Assembly (NCBI GenBank): GCA_028287035.1
Contig: JAQBQL010000215.1
Coordinates: 1 to 14,703, forward strand
DNA from: Labilithrix sp.
Lineage (GTDB): Bacteria > Myxococcota > Polyangia > Polyangiales > Polyangiaceae
Length of the DNA: 14,703 nucleotides
Reading direction: 5' to 3'
Shown piece after piece: positions 6,887-13,246 of this stretch; positions within the stretch are counted from its first letter, which is position 1; each line of letters begins with the position of its first letter. The notes below the pieces were generated by a model. It was not told where the DNA came from, made no database searches, and saw nothing but the letters and a program-made list of their open reading frames with translations. A program made the translations under genes and the position numbers.

Positions 6887-7010
6887 AGGGATCCGAACGA
6901 TTTCGGCGGGGGGACCGCCTCCGGGGAACGCGGCCGTCGTGAGGGATCCGAACGATTCTGGCGGGTGGACCGCCTCCGGGGAACGCGGCCGTCGTGAGGG
7001 ATCCGAACGA
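6887..7010 (-). repeat. Reverse arm: core plus two nearly identical 55-bp units
   Basis: Units 6901-6955 and 6956-7010 match at 52 of 55 positions, preceded by a first core at 6887-6900. The reverse complement shares the 14-bp core exactly with the forward arm, while the remaining about 41 bases are only loosely related (shared GCCGCG, CCGG and CAC blocks). The two arms are therefore two subtypes of one family. The tail 7011-7019 repeats the start of another unit (TTCTGGCGG). Confidence 0.9.
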
Positions 7011-7128
7011 TTCTGGCGGTGGCGGCAGACCTGCCCCACCCGCGCTGCGTGCGCACGGCCCCGCGCGCGGGAAACCGCTGGAAATTCGCTGGTCGCTTCC
7101 GGGCACGGCCTTCGCAAAATCAGAGCGC
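7011..7128. other. Remainder of the long intergenic region
   Basis: After the repeat array and a short leftover of a further unit, this 118-bp stretch has no convincing gene. Open frames that enter it from upstream run through the repeats and differ in frame from unit to unit. Its only recognisable signal is the sigma54-like element near its end. It becomes more A-rich immediately before the BON gene start. Confidence 0.6.
7101..7116 (+). promoter_or_regulatory. Candidate sigma54 (-24/-12) promoter for the BON gene
   Basis: GGGCACG at 7101-7107, four bases, then TCGCA at 7112-7116 matches the sigma54 consensus TGGCACG-N4-TTGCA at 10 of 12 fixed positions. The essential GG (7102-7103) and GC (7114-7115) have the correct spacing. 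Transcription would start near 7127, only about 2 nt before ATG 7129, implying a leaderless mRNA. That agrees with the absence of a Shine-Dalgarno there. The match could be chance in GC-rich DNA, although it falls in the one long intergenic stretch. Confidence 0.35.
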
Positions 7129-7782
7129 ATGGACCATCGCTGGGACGAATTGTTGCAGGCCGAGCACCGCAGGCGCGTCGAGGAGGGCCGGTACGGCGGC
7201 CGCACGATCGAGAGCGACGAGGACGTCGCGCGTCGTGACCAGCTCGCGCTCGCCCGGTTGCGCGTCAACAAGAGCCCCTGGGAGATCGGCGCGTCGCACT
7301 ACGACCAGCGCGACCTCTACACGCAGAACAGCCGCACCGACGACGCCGGGTACGGCCGCGGGCCGAGCAACCATCCCGACGTCGGCAGCTACGCCTACCC
7401 GCGCGCGCACGGCGCCGCCCCGAGCACGCCGCGCGAGGCCGGCGCGCCCAACGTCTACGAGCGTGAAGCCTATCCGTGGCTCAACTACGAGCGCGTCGAG
7501 CGCGGGCCGAAGGGCTGGCGCCGCTCCGACGTCGCGATCCGCGAGGACGTGTGCGAGGCGCTCACGATCGAGCCGCACCTCGACGCGACAAACATCGAGG
7601 TCGAGGTGAAGGACGAGGGCGAGGTCTGGCTCACCGGCACGGTGCGCGATCGCCACGAGAAGCGTCTCGCCGAAGCGGTCAGCGAGAAGGTGCGCGGGGT
7701 GCACGACGTGCACAACCGGCTCACCATCCACAAGAGCGACGACGACCTCGCGTTCACGACGCCGATCGTCGCCGCGTCCTGA
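7129..7782 (+). CDS. BON-domain protein
   Basis: The protein is 217 aa from ATG 7129. Longer in-frame starts lie in the repeat array and are rejected. There is no signal peptide, so it is probably cytoplasmic. The N-terminus (DHRWDELLQAEHRRR) is charged and helical. Residues 50-125 are Tyr/Gly/Pro-rich and probably disordered. The C-terminal domain (about 134-200) is a BON domain: an IREDVCEAL helix, NIEVEVKDEGEVWLTGTV strand-turn-strand, a second helix KRLAEAVSEKV, then GVHDVHNRLTI. BON domains bind phospholipids or similar ligands and occur in stress and envelope proteins. Single-BON proteins of this layout, with an aromatic/Gly linker, are common in Proteobacteria and Myxococcota, with no settled role. 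The gene converges on the next, with stops 6 nt apart. Confidence 0.85.
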   Translation: MDHRWDELLQAEHRRRVEEGRYGGRTIESDEDVARRDQLALARLRVNKSPWEIGASHYDQRDLYTQNSRTDDAGYGRGPSNHPDVGSYAYPRAHGAAPSTPREAGAPNVYEREAYPWLNYERVERGPKGWRRSDVAIREDVCEALTIEPHLDATNIEVEVKDEGEVWLTGTVRDRHEKRLAEAVSEKVRGVHDVHNRLTIHKSDDDLAFTTPIVAAS

Positions 7783-7788
7783 CGGGCT

Positions 7789-8475
7789 TCACTTCATCTT
7801 CGCGTCGCACAGGGCGACGCACATCTTGTCGTTCTGCGCGCTGCACGCGATCCGGAGGAGCCGCGTCTCCTCCGTGCTCGCGGTGCCGGCCAGCACGCGC
7901 GGCTCGAGGCGCTTGCGGGCCTCGGGGTACTTCTTCTTGAGGACGAGCTCCCGCACGACGCCGAGCTCGGGATCGGGCTGCACGTCCATGCGCGCCGCCT
8001 GCGGCAGGTCGTCGGGCCCCACCCGCGCCGCCGGAACGCCGCCGTCGAGCATCTTGATCTTGCGTCCGAGCTTCTTCGCGCACTTGTCGATGCAGGCGGG
8101 GTCGTCCTGGGCGAGGCAGATCTTCACGAGCAGCTCGGTCTCGTCCTTCGGGGCACCTGCGGCGAGCGCCGGCGTCTCGACGAGGAGCCGCGCCTTCCAG
8201 TACTCGCCCTGCCCGTAATAGATCTGCGCCTGCTCGAAGGGCGTCTTGTTGTCGAGCTCGCCCGGCGCCGCCGCGTCGATGATCGTGAGCCCGATGATCG
8301 AAGGGTCGACGGGGGGTACCTTGTCGGCGGCGGCGTCGATGACGATCACCGGCGGCGGCTCGGTGTCCGCCTTCTCCTTCCGGCAGGACGAGAGCGAGGG
8401 CAGCCCCGCGGCGACGAGCGCGACGGAGAGCAGGGGCGCGCGAGCGGACAGGCGGTCGAGGAAGGTGCGGTTCAC
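7789..8475 (-). CDS. Lipoprotein with an internal TPR-like Cys-rich duplication
   Basis: The protein is 228 aa from a GTG start, 13 nt after the phosphoesterase stop. It has a signal peptide ending in a good lipobox, LSSC (Cys31). After a Pro/Asp-rich linker, two segments align without gaps at an offset of 91 residues: 92-132 and 183-223. By my count 17 of 41 residues are identical, including Tyr, Ala-Arg, Glu-Thr, Leu-Leu and CxAQxDxxCxxxC. The cysteines fall at 120/128/132 and 211/219/223 (CX7CX3C twice). The EYWKAR and KYPEAR pieces look like the start of a TPR-type helix. The paired cysteines may form disulfides or bind a ligand in the periplasm. No known family was recognised. It probably shares an operon with the metallophosphoesterase. 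Confidence 0.8.
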   Translation of the reverse strand: MNRTFLDRLSARAPLLSVALVAAGLPSLSSCRKEKADTEPPPVIVIDAAADKVPPVDPSIIGLTIIDAAAPGELDNKTPFEQAQIYYGQGEYWKARLLVETPALAAGAPKDETELLVKICLAQDDPACIDKCAKKLGRKIKMLDGGVPAARVGPDDLPQAARMDVQPDPELGVVRELVLKKKYPEARKRLEPRVLAGTASTEETRLLRIACSAQNDKMCVALCDAKMK

Positions 8476-8488
8476 GGTCGGCTCGCGC

Positions 8489-10084
8489 TCACTTCGGGGA
8501 GGTGGGCTTCGGGATCCAGAGCTCCACGTTCCGGTCCTCGACCTTGCCCCGCCCGTCGTCGGGCTGCCAGCCCGACGTGAGGTCGACCGTCCCCTTCTTG
8601 CGGGCGAGGTCGACGACCGCGTCGTCCTGGGTGGCGAGGTCGACGGCCGTGGCCCGCATCATCAGCCAGCCGTTGTCCTGGTCGAAGATCTCGACCACGC
8701 GGAACTGATGAGGAAAGTCGGCGATGGCGGCGGTCATGACCTCCCAGTAGGGGTGCGTGCCGGCGGTGAGCGCCCGCACGCGGTGCTCGTGCGAGTGGCC
8801 GACCATGCTGAACAGCACGTTCGGGTAGGGCGCGAGGAACGCGAGCCACTGCGCCTCGAGCATCGCGTCGGGCTCCTTGGTGCCGAACGTGCCGCCGTCG
8901 ACGGTGAGGCTCGACGTGGCGTGGTGCGAGGCGAGGATGACGTACTTGCCCTCGGCGAGCGCCTGGTCGAGGAGCGGTTTGATGGTGCTGTCCGCGTACG
9001 ACTGCTTGATGACGCCGTCGCTGCCGCCGACCTCGTGCGCGGTGTCGATGACGAGGAAGCGGAACGGCGTTCCCTCGGCGTCGAACGTGTACGTCGCGCG
9101 CCCGCTCTCCTTCTGCGCGTCGCCGAGGCCGTGGCCGTCCTTGTCGGACGCGACCTTGGCCATGAGCTCCTTGCGGTCGAGGAGCACGCGCTTCGGGTCG
9201 GGGACGATCTCGCCGCTCACGCTGGCGCCGCCCTGCCGGTAGTCGCGCGTGCCGCCGTTGGCGTACTCGCCGACCACCGTGAGCTTGGTGGCGTCGCTCA
9301 CCGGGAGATTGCCCTGGACGAGCACGTCGTGATTGCCGGTGTTCCACTTCCACGGCATCGCGAGCCCCTCGGCGACGAACGGGTCCTTGCCGTCGTTGTT
9401 CGGGCCGGCGACGGGGTCGTCGACGTCGCCCGAGTCGCACTGCACGAGCGGCGAGCCGCCGAGGATCTGGAGGACCCAGTCCACCTCGTTCGACTGCGCG
9501 CTGTCCGCGCTGTCACCGCCGAGCAGCGTGAACGCAATGGGATCGCTGCGGTGCAGCGCGTTCAGCGTGCGCACCGCGGCGTTCGTCATGCGGCAGATGT
9601 CGGGGTCCTGCGGGCGCAGCGCCGCCGAGGTGATGCTCGCCGAGTCGAACGTGCCGAGGCGCGTCGGCGACTCGTCGTCCGACAGCTGGAGGTCGGCGAG
9701 GTGCGCGAACCGGAGCAGGCGCTTGGCGTTCGGCCCGGGCGGCAGGGGCATGCTGCCGTCGATGGCGCGCGCCACGTACTTGTCGCCAGGATTCGACGTG
9801 AGGTCACCGAAGCCGCGGGCCAGGTAGTCGTCGAGGCTTGCCGGCAGGAAGGCGGGATTCGGACCGTCGACATCCTTCTGGATCGCGTGCGCGGGAGCGA
9901 AGGTAGCGGAGGCCGTCGTGCTCACCGAGGCGAGCGCCGGCAGCGGCGTCGGCGCGGGCTTCACGATCTTCGCGGGCGGCGTCTCCACCGGAGGAGAGCC
10001 GTCGCCGCCCGACGATGAGCACGCGGAGGCGAGCGCCGCGAGCAGGGCCGGCATCGCGAGACCAGAAGCCAGGCGGCGAATCAT
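8489..10084 (-). CDS. Calcineurin-like metallophosphoesterase lipoprotein
   Basis: The protein is 531 aa with a signal peptide and LASAC lipobox (Cys22), followed by a Pro/Ala/Ser linker, so it is exported and probably lipid-anchored. The metallophosphoesterase motifs appear in order: ADLQ (Asp131, Gln133), GGDSAD (Asp191, Asp194), GNHD (Asn251, His252), ASHHA (His387/388) and GHSHEH (His430, His432). These bind two metal ions and hydrolyse phosphoesters. The first motif is normally D-x-H, and Gln here is an oddity seen in some secreted members, as I recall. Insertions between GGDSAD and GNHD and after GNHD (about 255-340) enlarge the usual core. Substrate is unknown. It is the first gene of a two-gene operon and lies 29 bp from the divergent esterase start. 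Confidence 0.88.
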   Translation of the reverse strand: MIRRLASGLAMPALLAALASACSSSGGDGSPPVETPPAKIVKPAPTPLPALASVSTTASATFAPAHAIQKDVDGPNPAFLPASLDDYLARGFGDLTSNPGDKYVARAIDGSMPLPPGPNAKRLLRFAHLADLQLSDDESPTRLGTFDSASITSAALRPQDPDICRMTNAAVRTLNALHRSDPIAFTLLGGDSADSAQSNEVDWVLQILGGSPLVQCDSGDVDDPVAGPNNDGKDPFVAEGLAMPWKWNTGNHDVLVQGNLPVSDATKLTVVGEYANGGTRDYRQGGASVSGEIVPDPKRVLLDRKELMAKVASDKDGHGLGDAQKESGRATYTFDAEGTPFRFLVIDTAHEVGGSDGVIKQSYADSTIKPLLDQALAEGKYVILASHHATSSLTVDGGTFGTKEPDAMLEAQWLAFLAPYPNVLFSMVGHSHEHRVRALTAGTHPYWEVMTAAIADFPHQFRVVEIFDQDNGWLMMRATAVDLATQDDAVVDLARKKGTVDLTSGWQPDDGRGKVEDRNVELWIPKPTSPK

Positions 10085-10113
10085 GGGCCGGAGTGTACCA
10101 TCGCCCCCGCCCC
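10085..10113. promoter_or_regulatory. 29-bp divergent start-to-start spacer
   Basis: Only 29 bp separate the ATG of the metallophosphoesterase (minus) from the ATG of the esterase (plus). This is too short to hold two complete promoters and leaders, so each promoter must extend into the other gene's coding sequence, or one start is further inside. No clear -10/-35 pair or Shine-Dalgarno is visible in it. Confidence 0.45.
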
Positions 10114-10860
10114 ATGCTGTCGCGCCGCGCGTTCGTCTCCGGCCTCGCCCTCGGTACCCTGGCCCCCCTCGCCGCGACGCTCGGCGTCACGGGGTGCGCC
10201 CGCCCCACGACCCCGAGCGGACCGCGGCGCACGAAGTACGACGGCGTCGATGTGATCGAGCTGTTCACCGGCGGCGCGAGCGAGACGTCGCCCCTCGTCG
10301 TCGCCATCCACGGGATGGGCGACAAGCCCGACGCGTGGATCGACGCCTGGCAGTCGTTTCCGGGCAAGGCCCAGATCGCCCTGCCGCGCGCCTTCACGAA
10401 GTACGGGGACGGCTTCTCGTGGTTCGACCTGCGCGACGGCCAGACCGACGCGGAGCTCGGAGCCGAGGTGGCCGCCGCGGAGGAGAAGCTCTGGAAGGGC
10501 ATCACCCGGCTCGCCGCCGGCCGGAAGGTGATCGTCACCGGCTTCTCGCAAGGCGGCATCCTGTCGTTCGTCATCGCCGCGCGTCATCCGGATGCGGTCA
10601 GCGAGGCCTTCCCGGTCTCCGGCTCGTGCCCGGGCGTGCTCCTCCCGAAGAACCACGCGCGCGCCGCGAAGGTGCTCGCGTTGCACGGCACCGCCGATCC
10701 CGTGCTCGCCTTCAAGTGGGGCAAGGGCGCGGTCGACGCCTTCGCCGAGCAGGGCAACGAGGCGACGCTCCGCGAGTACCCCGGCGTCGGCCACACCATC
10801 ACCGCGCAGATGCGTGCCGATCTCTACGCCGAGATCCGCAAGGTCCTGCCGCCGGGCTGA
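10114..10860 (+). CDS. Alpha/beta hydrolase, phospholipase/carboxylesterase-like Tat lipoprotein
   Basis: The protein is 248 aa from ATG 10114. The N-terminus MLSRRAFVSG resembles a twin-arginine (Tat) signal, and the signal ends in lipobox VTGC (Cys28), so it is likely exported folded and then lipidated. The mature protein is a compact alpha/beta hydrolase. AIHGMGD (64-70) forms the oxyanion region. GFSQGG (143-148) gives nucleophile Ser145. HGTADPVLAF (191-200) gives Asp195. GVGHTI (224-229) gives His227. The GFSQGG wording and small size fit the phospholipase/carboxylesterase (COG0400, YpfH-like) group, which hydrolyses short acyl or thio esters. Export of such an enzyme is less usual. It converges on the YdcF gene, stops 12 nt apart. 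Its true substrate cannot be read from sequence. Confidence 0.85.
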   Translation: MLSRRAFVSGLALGTLAPLAATLGVTGCARPTTPSGPRRTKYDGVDVIELFTGGASETSPLVVAIHGMGDKPDAWIDAWQSFPGKAQIALPRAFTKYGDGFSWFDLRDGQTDAELGAEVAAAEEKLWKGITRLAAGRKVIVTGFSQGGILSFVIAARHPDAVSEAFPVSGSCPGVLLPKNHARAAKVLALHGTADPVLAFKWGKGAVDAFAEQGNEATLREYPGVGHTITAQMRADLYAEIRKVLPPG

Positions 10861-10872
10861 GCCGCCGGCGCG

Positions 10873-11667
10873 TCAGGGGGCCGGTCTGGCGTAGCCCTGC
10901 ACGCGGTAGACGAGACGGCCCAGCGTCTCGCGGATCATGTTCGAGGTGACCGACAGCGCGTGCGCGCGCGGAAGCCACTCGCCGAGGCGGCCGCCGTGGT
11001 CGTGGCCGCGGAAGTCGACGGCCAGCGTGTCGACGGGCATCCCCACCGCCGCGAAACACTCCTCGGCGCGCAGCATGTGGAAGGCGCTCGTCACGATCAG
11101 CACCTTGCCGTAGCCGCGCTCGGAGGCGATGGCCTTCACGTAGGTCGCGTTCTCGCGCGTGTTGCGGGCCTTCGGCTCGATGATGATGCGCGCCGCCGGG
11201 ATCCCCCAGTCCTCGAGCTGCCGGGCGAGCACGAAGGCCTCGCCGTCGGCCGGGTGCCGATCATCGAGCGGGGCGCCCGAGAGGATCGCCATCTTCGCCT
11301 TGCCGTCGCGCAGCAGCCGATGCGTCACGATGAGCCGCTCGACGTTGTCGTTGTACGACGGCTGCCCGGAGCGACCCATCGCCTCCTCGTCGACGACGCC
11401 GCCCAGCAGCACGACGGCGTCGTACACGACGTCCTCGCGCATCGTGGTGCGACCCGCGCCCTCGAGCCCGCGCACGAGCGCGTTGGCGGTGGGCTGGCTC
11501 GACGCGACGACCAGCACGACGAGGCCCGCGATGCCGAGCGCGCGCTTCCGCCGGGCGAACCGCGCGGCCCTGCGGGGTCGCCACGGGACGGCGGCGGCGA
11601 GCAGCAGGAGCCCCCACGAGTAGGGGCTGAGCAGAACGTCGAGCAGCTTCGAGAGCAGGTAGAACAC
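10873..11667 (-). CDS. YdcF/ElyC family (DUF218) membrane protein
   Basis: The protein is 264 aa from a GTG start, preceded by TGAGGG, which overlaps the upstream stop region. The length matches E. coli ElyC. There are two N-terminal hydrophobic segments (about 4-27 and 43-57), then the DUF218 domain (about 82-255): DAVVLLGG, AKMAILSGAP, ARNTRENATYV, VLIVTSAFHMLRA, and a closing HALSVTSNMIRETLGRLVY. These are the family's signature blocks. ElyC-type proteins act at the inner membrane and are linked to envelope polysaccharide and peptidoglycan-lipid-carrier metabolism. The exact reaction is not known. It follows a 106-aa tail-anchored protein by 7 nt, so the two are one operon. Confidence 0.88.
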   Translation of the reverse strand: MFYLLSKLLDVLLSPYSWGLLLLAAAVPWRPRRAARFARRKRALGIAGLVVLVVASSQPTANALVRGLEGAGRTTMREDVVYDAVVLLGGVVDEEAMGRSGQPSYNDNVERLIVTHRLLRDGKAKMAILSGAPLDDRHPADGEAFVLARQLEDWGIPAARIIIEPKARNTRENATYVKAIASERGYGKVLIVTSAFHMLRAEECFAAVGMPVDTLAVDFRGHDHGGRLGEWLPRAHALSVTSNMIRETLGRLVYRVQGYARPAP

Positions 11668-11674
11668 GAGGCCC

Positions 11675-11995
11675 TCACCCGCGGAAGAACGACACGGCCG
11701 CGAGCGAGAGGATGAGGAAGATCACCATCAGCACGACCGCGGCGCCCCACTCCTGCGCGGGCGTCGCCTTCGGGGGAGGCGGCCCGGCGGGCAGCTCCGC
11801 GCTGCCGTGCTCGGCGGCGAGCGCTGCATCACGGGCGACGAGCACGTCGAGCGCATCGTTGGGCTTCACGACGATGACCTCGTCCAGCGCCGGCACCTCG
11901 GCAGGCACGGCAAGCGCGGCCGGCCCTTGCGGCTGCGCGTCGCCGAGGGCGTCCGGGGGTGCAGGCACGGGGCCGGGCGGCGGCTGCGAAGCCAT
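11675..11995 (-). CDS. Small Pro/Ala-rich C-tail-anchored membrane protein
   Basis: The protein is 106 aa from ATG 11995. It has an unstructured N-terminal part rich in Pro and Ala. A central, more ordered segment (about 33-62) contains VPALDEVIVVKPNDALDVLV. It ends in one hydrophobic helix (about 83-103) and FFRG. No signal peptide is present, so the soluble part should face the cytoplasm with the helix as a C-terminal anchor. No family was recognised. It ends 7 nt before the GTG of the YdcF-like gene, which argues for co-expression and possibly partnership. It is divergent from the ECF sigma gene across a 97-bp spacer. Confidence 0.7.
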   Translation of the reverse strand: MASQPPPGPVPAPPDALGDAQPQGPAALAVPAEVPALDEVIVVKPNDALDVLVARDAALAAEHGSAELPAGPPPPKATPAQEWGAAVVLMVIFLILSLAAVSFFRG

Positions 11996-12092
11996 GCCCG
12001 GAGCGTACAAGAGGAGTGGACCGCCGCCCGTCGTAGAATCGGCCGGGCTCCCGAAATTTCCCGGTCGCCCCCGTCGACAACCACGTACGACG
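11996..12092. promoter_or_regulatory. Divergent spacer before the ECF sigma operon
   Basis: This 97-bp region must hold the promoters of the tail-anchored/YdcF operon (minus) and the sigma operon (plus). It is locally AT-richer than its surroundings. A TAGAAT (12034-12039) resembles a -10 box but has no good -35. A perfect palindrome GAAATTTC lies at 12053-12060, 32 bp before the sigma start. No ECF-type GGAAC/CGTC pair with correct spacing could be identified, so autoregulation is unproven. Confidence 0.3.
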
Positions 12093-12683
12093 ATGTTCGC
12101 CGCGCTCATGACCACGGCGCCCCTTCCCGCCCCCCTCCTGGATCGGAGCCTCCTCCGCGAGCAGGCCGCCGAGCTCCGGCCGCTGGTGCGGGCGGTGGTG
12201 GCATGTGTCCTCCGGGAGCGCCCCGACCACGCGGACGTCGAGGACTGCACGAGCGAAGCGCTCCGGCGCGCGCTGGAGTCGCAGAGCGAGGTGCGTGGTC
12301 CGGTGCGCCCCTGGGTGCTCGGCATCGCGCGTCACGTGGCCCTCGACACCCTGCGGGCGCGGCAGCGTCAGCGGGCCCGTCACGTGGAGGCGGTCCCGAC
12401 CGCCGACGGCTCGGCCCCCGACGTGCTGGACCGGATCATCGACCCGGGCGCCGGCGCCGACGAGCAGATCGAGATCGCCGAGCGTGCGTCACGGGTCAGA
12501 CGCGTCCTGATGCAGCTCCCGGAGGGTCCCCGCAACGCCCTCCAGCTCTTCCACATGGAGGGCCTCTCCTACCAGGAGGTGGCGGTACGGCTCGCGGTGC
12601 CGCTCGGGACCGTGGCGACGTGGGTGACACGCGGGCGGAAGGCGATGGCGCAAGCGCTCGAGGACGACGGAGGAAGGTCATGA
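12093..12683 (+). CDS. ECF-type RNA polymerase sigma factor
   Basis: The protein is 196 aa from ATG 12093; ATG 12108 is an alternative, and neither has a clear Shine-Dalgarno. Sigma70 region 2 spans about residues 20-90. HADVEDCTSEALRRAL is the segment after region 2.1, and RPWVLGIARHVALDTLRAR is the RNA-polymerase and -10-binding helix (W-x-x-x-I-A-x-x-x-x-x-D pattern). Region 4 spans about 125-190, with LPEGPRNALQLFHMEGLSYQEVAVRLAVPLGTVATWVTRGR, a helix-turn-helix that reads the -35. Regions 1 and 3 are absent, as expected for ECF factors. The stop overlaps the next gene's start in ATGA, with GGAGGAAGG just upstream. It is the first gene of the sigma, anti-sigma, envelope-protein operon. 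Confidence 0.9.
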   Translation: MFAALMTTAPLPAPLLDRSLLREQAAELRPLVRAVVACVLRERPDHADVEDCTSEALRRALESQSEVRGPVRPWVLGIARHVALDTLRARQRQRARHVEAVPTADGSAPDVLDRIIDPGAGADEQIEIAERASRVRRVLMQLPEGPRNALQLFHMEGLSYQEVAVRLAVPLGTVATWVTRGRKAMAQALEDDGGRS

Positions 12684-13246
12684 AGCAGCGAACCCGAACA
12701 GCCGAGCACCTCCCCGACGAGCTCCTCTGGGCCGACGGCGGACACGCGAGCGACGTCGTCCTGACCGCCATGGCCGACGGACAGGTCGAGATCGTGCCGG
12801 ACGCCGCGCTCGCGCACGTCAACGGCTGCGTCGCCTGCACGACGCACCTCGGCAACGCCGCGCTCCTCTCGCTGCACGCAGGGCGAGAGCTCGCGCTGCT
12901 CGGACCCGATCTCGGCCTGGCGCCCATCTCCGCCATCAAGGAGAGAGCGACCACGCCGGCCGCCGCGGCCGAGCCCTTCCCGCGGCTGGCGGTCGTGCTC
13001 GGCCTCGTCTTCGCGGTGCTCGGTCTCGTGCCGTCGCTCGTCGATGCTCCTCGCTCGCTCGGCGGCCTCCGCTCGTTTGCCACTCACGATGTCCCGCTCC
13101 TCGCGTCCGGTCTCCGCACGCTCGTCCAGGAGCTGCTCGGCCCGGGCAGCAAGTCCGGCGTCATCCTCATGTACGGCGCGTCCGCGCTCCTCATCCTCAT
13201 GGCCGTCGCCGTCGTTCGCCTGCTCCCGAAGAAGGAAGTCTCGTGA
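12680..13246 (+). CDS. Zinc-type anti-sigma factor with two membrane helices
   Basis: The protein is 188 aa. ATG 12680 overlaps the sigma stop and follows a strong GGAGGAAGG. The N-terminal 60 residues resemble a zinc-binding anti-sigma (ZAS) domain: LTAMADGQVEIVPDAALAHV followed by His46, Cys50 and Cys53 in the HX3CX2C arrangement. ZAS domains clamp region 2/4 of the partner ECF factor in the cytoplasm. The rest has two hydrophobic helices (about 103-121 and 160-179) joined by a loop of roughly 38 residues, instead of a large periplasmic sensor domain. With both ends in the cytoplasm, sensing would depend on this short loop or on a partner protein. The next gene, overlapping by one base, is the obvious partner. 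Confidence 0.85.
   Translation: MKQRTRTAEHLPDELLWADGGHASDVVLTAMADGQVEIVPDAALAHVNGCVACTTHLGNAALLSLHAGRELALLGPDLGLAPISAIKERATTPAAAAEPFPRLAVVLGLVFAVLGLVPSLVDAPRSLGGLRSFATHDVPLLASGLRTLVQELLGPGSKSGVILMYGASALLILMAVAVVRLLPKKEVS

Larger units (their letters stand above)
6734..7010. repeat. Inverted 3+3 array of a 55-bp-period intergenic repeat
   Basis: Six copies of a 14-bp core lie between the aminotransferase and BON genes. Three read TCGTTCGGATCCCT on the plus strand (6734-6747, 6789-6802, 6844-6857). Three are its exact reverse complement, AGGGATCCGAACGA (6887-6900, 6942-6955, 6997-7010). Within each arm the period is exactly 55 bp. The arms face each other around a 29-bp centre (6858-6886) that contains its own GCCGG/CCGGC inverted repeat. 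The sequence between cores is conserved, not variable. 55 is not a multiple of 3, so the repeat is not a coding tandem. Every core contains GGATCC. It is probably a REP/MITE-like family or a structured transcript end. Function is unknown. Confidence 0.9.

Noticed and set aside
6734..7010. CRISPR array
   Set aside because: The core is only 14 bp, the sequence between cores is conserved within each arm, copies occur in both orientations, and no cas genes are nearby.
6602..7271. Open frames in several phases running through the repeat array
   Set aside because: They arise from absence of stops in GC-rich repeats. The 55-bp period shifts frame at each unit, and the products are Arg/Pro-rich with no ribosome site.
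8246..10018. 590-aa plus-strand open frame antisense to the metallophosphoesterase
   Set aside because: The opposite strand holds all five metallophosphoesterase motifs in order. The plus frame is low-complexity Arg/Val/Ala without a domain.
12053..12075. GAAAT ... CGTC as an ECF autoregulatory promoter
   Set aside because: The spacer between the two boxes is 14 nt, short of the usual 16-17, and the -35 box lacks the GGAAC core.
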